Source: an uncultured Duncaniella sp. (lineage in GTDB: Bacteria; Bacteroidota; Bacteroidia; Bacteroidales; Muribaculaceae). Taken from it: a DNA stretch of 64,000 bases. The stretch lies in NCBI RefSeq assembly GCF_910577345.1, contig NZ_CAJTMT010000012.1, positions 1 through 64,000 on the forward strand, read 5' to 3'. The number at the start of each line of letters is the position of its first letter. Within the stretch, counting starts at the first letter, position 1. Positions 23,980 through 31,491 of this stretch are shown one piece after another. The notes beneath the pieces are model-generated. The model was given only the letters and a program-made list of their open reading frames with translations, was not told the origin of the DNA and ran no database searches. Made by a program: the position numbers and the translations under genes.

Positions 23980-25209
23980 ATGATGTCAAAAAAGTCACCT
24001 CTTCTACTCCTTGTCGCACTCGTCGCCTCACTGATGGTGTCGTGTGGCAGCATGAAAAATACTTCTACCGTCCACCGTACCTCGAAGGTCGGCGGAGGGC
24101 GTGGCGACACACGCAACTTTGAAATACCGAGTACGCTGCCACCGCAGTCGAATGCACTTCTTGCGGAAGCGAAGAAATGGATTGGCACACCTTATAAATA
24201 TGGTGGTGAGGACAAGCGCGGCATCGACTGTTCAGGCCTCGTGCTGAACGTCTACAAAAGCGCTCTTGACATCAAGCTACCGCGCAATTCCGGAGAGCAG
24301 GCAAAATATTGCTCACCCCTGCAGAAGAATCAGCTCATGCCGGGCGATCTCATCTTCTTTGCCACCGGCTCGTCAAAGAAGAAGGTGTCCCACGTGGGGA
24401 TATATGTGGGGGACGGACGCATGGTCCATTCATCTGCGTCAAGCGGAGTGGTGGTCAGCGACATCGAGTCGGACTACTTCGTGAGGACATACGCAGGAGC
24501 CGGATCGGTGGATAAATACCGCGCGATGATTTCAAAATCCGCACAGAAAAGTCCGGCAAAGAAAGCGGCATCCTCATCCTTGGCAGCAACGTCGAAAACC
24601 AACAGCCCGGCTCCGGCATCAAGTCCAAGCACAAGCCCGGTCGCAACTGCAACGTCAACACAGAGTGCAAGTGCATCGACCGTCACCGGAGAGCAACCCT
24701 ACAAGATGACACCTGTCACATCGCTTCCGAAGAAAGTTGACCGCAAGGAGAAAACTGCAAACAAGACAAGCATTGACACGAAAAATACGCCAACGCCTGA
24801 AAAAGCCGAGGATGTTCCGGCAATCGGTATGCCGACAGTCAAGTCTACGCAAACCACTCCGACAGTCACCGCAACACCGATAAGCACCAACGCCAACGGT
24901 CAGACCGCAGTGAAAACTGTGGCAAGCGAAACGAAGAAAGAGACCGTTGTCACTGCATCGTCAACTCCTGCACAGACAAAATCGGAGGCCACAACGGCGA
25001 AACCCGGCAAGGCTGTCGTAAAGACAGACAATCCGGTCCAATCCGCAACTTCCGTAACTGTCAAAACGGAAAAGGCTCAGGCAAATCCGGTCAAGGCCGT
25101 CCAGACTGTCAGCACCGGGAAGAATGCAGAGCCTACACCCGACGAAGCCCGTAAATCAGTCCTCGGTTCTCTGAAAGAACAGAAGATGGACACTATCAAC
25201 AAGAAGTAA
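23980..25209 (+). CDS. NlpC/P60 cell-wall hydrolase lipoprotein with long tail
   Basis: The 409-residue protein (408 from the second ATG at 23983) has a lipoprotein signal (VALVASLMVSC). An NlpC/P60 domain at about 55-180 has the catalytic Cys in RGIDCSGLVLNVYK and His in KKVSHVGIYVGDGRMVH. NlpC/P60 enzymes cleave D-gamma-glutamyl-diaminopimelate bonds in peptidoglycan. The remaining 220 residues are low-complexity (Ser, Thr, Ala, Pro, Lys), probably a disordered periplasmic tail able to span or bind the wall. The M16 gene follows after 19 bases. Confidence 0.9.
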   Translation: MMSKKSPLLLLVALVASLMVSCGSMKNTSTVHRTSKVGGGRGDTRNFEIPSTLPPQSNALLAEAKKWIGTPYKYGGEDKRGIDCSGLVLNVYKSALDIKLPRNSGEQAKYCSPLQKNQLMPGDLIFFATGSSKKKVSHVGIYVGDGRMVHSSASSGVVVSDIESDYFVRTYAGAGSVDKYRAMISKSAQKSPAKKAASSSLAATSKTNSPAPASSPSTSPVATATSTQSASASTVTGEQPYKMTPVTSLPKKVDRKEKTANKTSIDTKNTPTPEKAEDVPAIGMPTVKSTQTTPTVTATPISTNANGQTAVKTVASETKKETVVTASSTPAQTKSEATTAKPGKAVVKTDNPVQSATSVTVKTEKAQANPVKAVQTVSTGKNAEPTPDEARKSVLGSLKEQKMDTINKK

Positions 25210-25228
25210 AAAAAACGCCATTTTATAC

Positions 25229-26506
25229 ATGGACCGCACCACTGCACCGAAAGTCTACAATTTTGGGCCGCTCACCCTATCGCCGGCCTCATCCCATACA
25301 CTCGCCAACGGAATCCGCATCCACATTGAAAGCGGAAGCGAGATAGAAGTAAGCCGTCTGACCGTAGCCCTCCCCGCAGGCGAGGCCGAATCGCCAAAGC
25401 CAGGCCTCGCAGCCTGTGCGGCGATGGTACTCATCGAGGGAACAAAACGGATGAACGGCGAGGAGATAGCCAACACACTTGAATATAACGGCGCTTGGGT
25501 CAACACTGCCGTTTCGACCCACTACTCGACGGTGACGCTTTCGAGTCTCAATGACAAATTCGCGGACCTGCTTCCGATTGTCGCTGAAATGATTCTCGCA
25601 CCGGTCTTTCCGGCCGAGGCTGTAGCCAATATCCTCCAACGTCAGGCCGCGCGCCTCGACATCGAACACGAGAAGGTTTCGTTTTTGGCCGACAAAGCCA
25701 TACGTCCGCTTGCCTACGGAAACGAAAATCCACTCGCCCGGACAGAGAACCCGGACGAAATACGTTCGTTCACACCCGAAGAGCTGTCGGATTTCCACTA
25801 TTCGCGTCTTGACCCGAAGGAGATACATGTCTTCTTCTCCGGAAATATCACTGAAGCCATGATTCAGGCCGTCGACAGAGTGTTTGTCCGTTTCCCGGCT
25901 CATACACCCGTGCCGGTTGCTCCACTACACTTCCCGACAACGGCTCCCGAACAGCAGAGAGTCGACATTGCCATTGACCATGCCAAGCAAAGCGCCATAA
26001 AACTCATGATTCCGGCAGCCGGACGCGAAAGCGAAGACTTTGTCCCGCTGCGCGCGACAGTCACCGCACTCGGCGGATATTTCGGAAGCCGTCTGATGCT
26101 CAATATCCGTGAGGACAAGGGTCTGACCTACGGCATCTCGGCAGTCCTGCTCGGCTACTCGCAACGGAGTTTCATCACCGTCACCACCCAGACCGACGGC
26201 TCGACAAAAGAAGAAGTAATCAAACTTATCTTCGAAGAGATGGAAAAGATGAAGGATCCGGCAAGCTACACGGAGGATGAAGTGAAGCGTCTGTCGAGAT
26301 TTCTGCTGTCAAATCTCGCGACAATCCTCGACACTCCGTTCAGCCGAATGGACTACACGCAGACCCACATTTTCGCCTATACTCCCGATGATTATTTCGA
26401 GCAGCAGGAACGATTTGCACGCAACCTCACTCCCGAAGTCCTCGCAGAGATGGCCCGGAAATATTTCGACACATCCGCTGCAATAATAGCCACTGCGGGA
26501 AACTGA
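25229..26506 (+). CDS. M16 peptidase-family protein lacking the HxxEH motif
   Basis: The 425-residue protein has the two-domain M16 (pitrilysin/insulinase) layout. Near residue 70 the sequence reads LAACAAMVLIEGTKRMNGEE where active members have HFLEHMLFKGT, so the zinc-binding HxxEH motif is absent. The later RLMLNIREDKGLTYGISA block, typical of the second M16 domain, is intact. It is therefore probably a non-catalytic partner or a peptide-binding protein. Similar inactive singletons are known in Bacteroidota. It has no signal peptide. It follows the NlpC/P60 gene by 19 bases, probably in one transcript. Confidence 0.85.
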   Translation: MDRTTAPKVYNFGPLTLSPASSHTLANGIRIHIESGSEIEVSRLTVALPAGEAESPKPGLAACAAMVLIEGTKRMNGEEIANTLEYNGAWVNTAVSTHYSTVTLSSLNDKFADLLPIVAEMILAPVFPAEAVANILQRQAARLDIEHEKVSFLADKAIRPLAYGNENPLARTENPDEIRSFTPEELSDFHYSRLDPKEIHVFFSGNITEAMIQAVDRVFVRFPAHTPVPVAPLHFPTTAPEQQRVDIAIDHAKQSAIKLMIPAAGRESEDFVPLRATVTALGGYFGSRLMLNIREDKGLTYGISAVLLGYSQRSFITVTTQTDGSTKEEVIKLIFEEMEKMKDPASYTEDEVKRLSRFLLSNLATILDTPFSRMDYTQTHIFAYTPDDYFEQQERFARNLTPEVLAEMARKYFDTSAAIIATAGN

Positions 26507-26525
26507 AGCATAAACTCCGATTCAG

Positions 26526-26999
26526 TCAAAGGTCGAGTTTGAACAATAAGGATTGCCGGTCGGGATAGTCATACCGCACCGGCAATTCCGTTTTTTCAAT
26601 CCTGCGGAAACCGGCACGTTCATAGAAGGAGTGGGCCTTCTTTGCAACTGACGGGGTATCGAGAATAATGTGGCGGTAGCCCATTGTCTTGGCAAAGTCA
26701 AGCAGACGCATGTAAAGAGCCAGACCGACCTTGCACGAACGATAGTCGGAACGGACAAAAAACTTCTTCAACACGGCCCACTGATCGTCAATTCTCATCA
26801 AAGCGAGGGTCCCGACAACATGTCCATCGGCAATCGCCACCCAGAAATCTCCGCCACGGTTTATGTAGGCATCCGTGATGTCCAGCAGGTCGGGCTGACA
26901 TTCGATTGGCATGTTGACCTTTGCCTCGTTGTTCTGGATGTCAAGTATGAGTTCAATGACCTCGGTCTTGAATTCGTCGCGATATTGTGTTATTTCCAT
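26526..26999 (-). CDS. GNAT N-acetyltransferase paired with MarR
   Basis: The 157-residue protein has GNAT features: FWVAIADGHVVGTLALMRID, the acetyl-CoA loop DYRSCKVGLALYMRLLDFAK, and SFYERAGFRRIEKTELPVRYDYPD near the end. Its start is 27 bases after the MarR stop. Many bacteria carry the same pair fused as one MarR-GNAT protein; here the two halves are separate genes in the same order. The acceptor is unknown. Confidence 0.87.
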   Translation of the reverse strand: MEITQYRDEFKTEVIELILDIQNNEAKVNMPIECQPDLLDITDAYINRGGDFWVAIADGHVVGTLALMRIDDQWAVLKKFFVRSDYRSCKVGLALYMRLLDFAKTMGYRHIILDTPSVAKKAHSFYERAGFRRIEKTELPVRYDYPDRQSLLFKLDL

Positions 27000-27026
27000 A
27001 TCCTTAGCTGATTTATCTTCTGTCGG

Positions 27027-27464
27027 TTATTTGTCGTTAGCGAGGAGATTGCTGATTGCATCCATGTGGGCAATCATTTCCTCCATCTGTTCTTCAGTCA
27101 GGCCACCATATATATCTTCCACCGAACGGTCGGCGGAAGCGTTCAGTTCGTGATAGATGACGATGCCTGAGTCTGTGAGTGAAATGATGTCCCTGCGTCC
27201 GTCCGTATCGGATGCTGAACGGCAGACATAACCCTGCTCCTCCAATTTTTTTAGCAGACGCGAAAGATAGCCTTTGTCCATATTCAGTTCAAGTGCAATT
27301 TCCTTAGCGCCTCTCCCGGGATGAAGGTACATGTCCTGAATCACACGAATTTCCGGGAGGCCGAAAGGACTTCCCATGTAATGCCGGTTCAAAATACCGA
27401 GGATTTTGGTATAGAAGCGGTTGAACGCCCTTATCCGGTCAATCTGTTTCTGTTTCATGCTCAA
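27027..27464 (-). CDS. MarR-family winged-helix regulator
   Basis: The 145-residue protein has the MarR fold: dimerisation helix RIRAFNRFYTKILGILNRHY, then the winged-helix block KEIALELNMDKGYLSRLLKKLEEQG, and the wing SDTDGRRDIISLTDSG. Starts at 27464 or, two codons in, at 27458 are equally plausible. It heads a two-gene unit with GNAT. A perfect 8-base palindrome lies 43 bases upstream (27507-27527), next to its -7 box, which suggests autoregulation. Confidence 0.92.
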   Translation of the reverse strand: MSMKQKQIDRIRAFNRFYTKILGILNRHYMGSPFGLPEIRVIQDMYLHPGRGAKEIALELNMDKGYLSRLLKKLEEQGYVCRSASDTDGRRDIISLTDSGIVIYHELNASADRSVEDIYGGLTEEQMEEMIAHMDAISNLLANDK

Positions 27465-27492
27465 ATAATATCTGTATGATTAAAATCGGATG

Positions 27493-27527
27493 CAAAGCTA
27501 CGAAATATAGTTGACAAAATCAACTAT
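27493..27527 (-). promoter_or_regulatory. MarR promoter and operator
   Basis: On the minus strand the -7 box TAGCTTTG (27493-27500) lies directly downstream of ATAGTTGA-N5-TCAACTAT (27507-27527), a perfect inverted repeat of the size MarR dimers bind. The operator sits between the -7 and -33 positions, so binding should repress. Confidence 0.75.
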
Positions 27528-27687
27528 TTTATTTCTTTTATCTTTCAATCTGCCTCTACTGCCGAAACCACGTCATCATCTGGATGACAAAGATACCGGA
27601 GTGCGTTAAACTTTTACAGCGACGCCATGTCTATCATTATATACAGTTCCATAAACGTAATGAACACCCCCTAAAACATCATTGATT

Positions 27688-28338
27688 ATGCGAAAGTTAT
27701 TTCTCCTGCTTGCTCTAAGCCTCACTCTCACCTCGGTCAGCGACATCAACGCACAGGGCAGACATGACCGCCGCCACCGGACGGAATCCTGCAAAGAAAA
27801 CAGAGATGACGAACCATGCCACAGGCACGGGCGCAGAAAACATCGTCCGACGTATGTCGTCAACGGCGGCAATGTATATTTCGGCGGAAAAGTAGTCAAG
27901 GGTGCAACCTTAAACGGATTTACCGTTCTTAAGGACGACTATGCCAAAGACTTCTGGAACGCATATTACAGAGGTGTGAAAATCAGCGGGGCAAGCTCCG
28001 GCTCTTTCACCTCGCTTGGCGACGGTTATGCCAAAGATACATGGGAGGTGTATTTCGATGGCAAGAAAATCGGCGGTGCAAGCTGTGATTCTTTCAGGGT
28101 ACTCGGCGACGGCTATGCCAAGGATACATGGAATGCATATTTCGACGGAGCGAAGATAGGCGGAGCTTCCCCCGACAGCTTCAAGGTCCTCCACGACGGA
28201 TATGCGAAAGACTTCTGGAATGTATATTTCGACGGAAAGAAAATCAGCGGAGCATCGCCTGACAGTTTCAGCGTGATGTCCGACGGATATGCGAAAGACT
28301 TCTGGAACACATATTATTATGGGAAGAAAATCCGATAG
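27688..28338 (+). CDS. DKNYY-repeat secreted protein
   Basis: The 216-residue protein starts at the ATG at 27688 (MRKLFLLLALSLTLTSVSDINAQ, a signal peptide); a TTG two codons upstream is unlikely. After a basic, His-rich linker it holds five tandem 28-29-residue repeats. Each has the form GYAKD-F/T-W-N/E-VYF-DGKKI-GGAS-DSF-VL, matching the DKNYY family. The repeats are very alike, suggesting recent expansion. DKNYY proteins are exported or surface proteins without known function. It stands alone between the MarR region and the glycosyltransferase gene. Confidence 0.85.
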   Translation: MRKLFLLLALSLTLTSVSDINAQGRHDRRHRTESCKENRDDEPCHRHGRRKHRPTYVVNGGNVYFGGKVVKGATLNGFTVLKDDYAKDFWNAYYRGVKISGASSGSFTSLGDGYAKDTWEVYFDGKKIGGASCDSFRVLGDGYAKDTWNAYFDGAKIGGASPDSFKVLHDGYAKDFWNVYFDGKKISGASPDSFSVMSDGYAKDFWNTYYYGKKIR

Positions 28339-28456
28339 TACGGAAGTACGGGATACCCGTCGGCAGAATCAGCGGAAAATCACCACTCTATATCAAACGC
28401 CGAATAATAGTCGAATTTTATCGGCATGAGTGGATAGATTTTTGGCGGGGATTTCG

Positions 28457-28464
28457 TAAATTTG
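28457..28464 (+). promoter_or_regulatory. -7 box before the glycosyltransferase gene
   Basis: TAAATTTG lies 52 bases before the ATG at 28516. It overlaps the first codons of the longer in-frame ORF starting at a TTG (28462), which supports the later start. Confidence 0.5.
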
Positions 28465-28515
28465 CATCTTGATTTGCAATCGAAATCTCACGATTTTATA
28501 CTACAATTTAGCAAG

Positions 28516-29694
28516 ATGTTTGAAATAGAGTTTACGCCGGTCATCCTAATCCTGCTCTCCGCCATCATAGTCGCGTCGCTTTACCTGATATTCGGCTTCA
28601 GGCATTATGTCGCGTCGGTCGGAAAAAGGATTGTCAAGGATGATGCCGCCCCTTTCCCGACCGATCCGTCGGCCTATCCTTCCGTATCTGTGATAGTTTA
28701 TTCCGAAGATGATGCGGAAAATCTTGAAATACTTCTCCCCCAGATTCTCGAACAGGACTACGAGGGCCAGTTTGAGGTGATTGTCGTCAACGACGGAGCC
28801 ATATCATCGACAAAAGATGTGATTGCGCGTCTCGAACGCCGCTATCCCAATCTCTACATGACCTTCACTCCGCTCGAATCGCGCTCACTCTCGCGCAAGA
28901 AACTTGCCATCACCCTTGGCATTAAAGCCGCGCGCTACGAGGTGGTATTGCTCACACTCGGAACATCCCGCATCGAGTCGAAGACATGGCTGAAAAGTAT
29001 GGCGCGCCACTTCATTTCCGGAAAGGAAATCGTGATTGGCTATGCGACCCCGCTCATACCTGAAGATGCGCCCAATCCCTGGAAACGTCTTCACTCTTTT
29101 GACGAAGTGCGCACGGCAATCGAGTATCTTTCATGGGCTATCGCCGACCGTCCCTACAGAGGAAATTGCTACAACCTCGCCTACCGCCGTTCAATCTTCT
29201 TCAAGAACAAGGGTTTCTCACGCACACTCCACCTTAAGTTCGGCGACGACGACCTCTTCATCAACGAAGTAGCCAATGCCGACAATACAGCGGTGGAATT
29301 GTCGACAGCCTCCATCGTCGAAGTGCTTGACCAACGTCCGCAACTCGCCCATAAGAATGCGAAAATGCGATATGACTACACGGCCAAGTCCCTGCGCACA
29401 TGGGCGCGCGTATTCTTCGCGTCATGCTCGTGGGCATGGTGGATACTGCTCGGTTCCACTGTGGCGCTATCCATCGTAGGTCTTCCGTCACTGATTCCGC
29501 TCATTGCAGCCTGTGTCATCTGGCTTGCAACCGCAATCATCCTCATGCTTGCATGGCGCAAGACTTCGCGCGCATTGGGGTCGCGGTCACTTCTCCTCAC
29601 AGTTCCCTGGTTCATGACCTTTGAGCCTGTCTACAATTTCTATTATAGAATCAAAGGGTTCATCCGCCGCGGACGTAACCTCACCTGGAATTAA
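28516..29694 (+). CDS. Family 2 membrane glycosyltransferase
   Basis: The 392-residue protein starts at the ATG at 28516 (MFEIEFTPVILILLS). It has an N-terminal membrane helix (7-28), a GT-A catalytic domain (VSVIVYSEDDAENLEILLP, then VIVVNDGAISSTKDV) and a later FGDDDLFINEVA acidic block. Two C-terminal membrane helices lie near 300-345. It is probably a processive or envelope-polysaccharide GT2 enzyme. The donor and acceptor are not evident. FolB follows after 15 bases, so the two are likely co-transcribed. Confidence 0.88.
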   Translation: MFEIEFTPVILILLSAIIVASLYLIFGFRHYVASVGKRIVKDDAAPFPTDPSAYPSVSVIVYSEDDAENLEILLPQILEQDYEGQFEVIVVNDGAISSTKDVIARLERRYPNLYMTFTPLESRSLSRKKLAITLGIKAARYEVVLLTLGTSRIESKTWLKSMARHFISGKEIVIGYATPLIPEDAPNPWKRLHSFDEVRTAIEYLSWAIADRPYRGNCYNLAYRRSIFFKNKGFSRTLHLKFGDDDLFINEVANADNTAVELSTASIVEVLDQRPQLAHKNAKMRYDYTAKSLRTWARVFFASCSWAWWILLGSTVALSIVGLPSLIPLIAACVIWLATAIILMLAWRKTSRALGSRSLLLTVPWFMTFEPVYNFYYRIKGFIRRGRNLTWN

Positions 29695-29709
29695 AGAAGT
29701 TTTTTAGGC

Positions 29710-30063
29710 ATGAAAAGTACCATTGAAATCAAGGGTCTGCGGCTATTCGCCCGTCACGGTGTGTTTGAAGAGGAACGCATCAACGGCAACACTTTTGAAC
29801 TGGATGTCCGTCTGGACTACCCTATCGGAAAAGCGATGGAGAGCGACGATGTCGCCGACACGCTCAACTATGCGGAAGCCGTTGAGATAATCCGACAGGA
29901 AATGGACATTCCGTCACGATTGCTCGAACATGTCGTCGGCCGTATCCACAAAGCTCTCACCGAAAAGTGGCCCGACATAAGCGGAGGCTCCATAACGCTC
30001 ATCAAGCACAATCCGCCCATACCGGCCGACATCGACGGCACGGCTGTGAAAATCGAATGGTAA
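29710..30063 (+). CDS. folB: Dihydroneopterin aldolase
   Basis: FolB converts dihydroneopterin to hydroxymethyl-dihydropterin in folate synthesis. The 117-residue length is typical. The sequence shows IEIKGLRLFARHGVFEEERINGN with the family's conserved His-Gly and Glu, then DTLNYAEAVEIIRQEM, LLEHVVGRI, and the end VKIEW. Enzymes of this family are octamers. It lies between the glycosyltransferase and the CobW-type gene on the same strand. Confidence 0.95.
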   Translation: MKSTIEIKGLRLFARHGVFEEERINGNTFELDVRLDYPIGKAMESDDVADTLNYAEAVEIIRQEMDIPSRLLEHVVGRIHKALTEKWPDISGGSITLIKHNPPIPADIDGTAVKIEW

Positions 30064-30141
30064 TGCACAATATCTAAAGTGATGCTTAAACCACAGGTTA
30101 AAGCATCACTTCAACTTAAACAATATAAAAAAATCAACAAT

Positions 30142-31491
30142 ATGTCAACTCCCGTCCTTCTTCTCACCGGTTATCTCGGCAGTGGCAAGACCACACTTGT
30201 GAACCACATACTCACCAATGAAAGAGGCATACGTTTCGCCGTCATCGTCAACGATATAGGCGAAGTCAACATTGATGCCGACCTCATCCAGCGCGGAGGC
30301 ATAGTGGATTCAAAAGATGATTCGCTCGTAGCGCTCCAGAACGGATGTATCTGCTGCACTCTTAAAATGGACCTCGTCAAGCAGCTCGACGACATCATGG
30401 CGATGGGAAAATTCGACTATATAGTGATTGAGGCAAGCGGCATCTGCGAACCGGCCCCCATCGCACAGACAATCTGCTCCATCCCTCAGATGGGTGCGGA
30501 GTTCAGCAAGCATGGTCTTCCGAAACTCGACTGCATCGCGACAGTCGTCGATGCCCTCCGTATGCAGGACGAATTCAGTTGCGGTGAAGACCTCACTGCC
30601 AAAAAACACGACGAGGAGGATATTGCCAACCTCGTCATCCAGCAGATTGAATTCTGCAACATCATTGTCCTCAACAAGATTTCAGAAGTCACAGAGACTG
30701 AAAAAGGCCGCATCCGCACCATCATCAAGGCTCTCAATCCGGGAGCGCGCATCATCGAATGTGATTATGCCGATGTGAACATCGAAGATCTCATCAACAC
30801 ACATCTCTTCAACTTCAACAAGGTTGCTACCTCTGCCGCATGGGTCCAGGAAATCGAGAAGCCCATCGAACAGATTGAGGAAGAGGAGCGCGCACACCAT
30901 CATCACCACCATCATGACGAAGAAGAGCATGAACACCATCACCATGAGCATGATGATGACGATGATGATGACCATGATGAATGTGAATGTCACCACCATC
31001 ACCATGATGACGACGAACATGAGCACGATGGCCACGAGCACCATCACCACGAACATGGCGAGGGTTGCACCTGCGGCTGCCACCACCACCATCATCACCA
31101 CCACGGCGAAGGCGAAGCGGAGGAATATGGCATCGGCTCGTTCGTCTATTTCCGTCGCCACGGTTTTGACCTGAATAAATTCGACTATTTCGCAGCCAAC
31201 AAATGGCCCAAGAGCATCATCCGCTCGAAGGGTATCTGCTATTTCGGCAATAACCCCGACATGTCGTATCTCTTTGAAAGTGCAGGCAGACAGAAACAGC
31301 TCCGTGAAGCCGGAATGTGGTTTGCGACAGCACCTGAGGATGAACTCAAGGAACTCGTCGAACAGGATCCCGGCATCATGCGTGATTGGGATGACGACTA
31401 CGGCGACCGCATGATCAAGATTGTGTTCATCGGCCAGAACCTCGACCGCAAAGCCATCACTGAAGCACTCGACGCCTGCCTTGACCTATGA
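30142..31491 (+). CDS. CobW/G3E-family GTPase with long histidine-rich insertion
   Basis: The 449-residue protein starts at the ATG at 30142 (MSTPVLLLTGYLGSGKTTLV); the upstream extension is non-conserved. It carries the G3E GTPase core: Walker A GYLGSGKTT, the metal-binding CICC motif in QNGCICCTLKMDLV, an EASGICEPAP switch and VLNKISEV as the guanine-specificity motif. A very His/Asp/Glu-rich stretch of about 80 residues lies near 253-330 and includes two Cys clusters (CECHHHHH and CTCGCHHH). The CobW C-terminal domain follows (GSFVYFRRHGFDLNKF). Such proteins are metallochaperones, mostly for zinc. The stop overlaps the next gene's ATG. Confidence 0.9.
   Translation: MSTPVLLLTGYLGSGKTTLVNHILTNERGIRFAVIVNDIGEVNIDADLIQRGGIVDSKDDSLVALQNGCICCTLKMDLVKQLDDIMAMGKFDYIVIEASGICEPAPIAQTICSIPQMGAEFSKHGLPKLDCIATVVDALRMQDEFSCGEDLTAKKHDEEDIANLVIQQIEFCNIIVLNKISEVTETEKGRIRTIIKALNPGARIIECDYADVNIEDLINTHLFNFNKVATSAAWVQEIEKPIEQIEEEERAHHHHHHHDEEEHEHHHHEHDDDDDDDHDECECHHHHHDDDEHEHDGHEHHHHEHGEGCTCGCHHHHHHHHGEGEAEEYGIGSFVYFRRHGFDLNKFDYFAANKWPKSIIRSKGICYFGNNPDMSYLFESAGRQKQLREAGMWFATAPEDELKELVEQDPGIMRDWDDDYGDRMIKIVFIGQNLDRKAITEALDACLDL

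Noticed and set aside
30682..31161. Minus-strand frame very rich in Val and Met
   Set aside because: It is the antisense of the His-rich insertion codons of the CobW gene, not a membrane protein.
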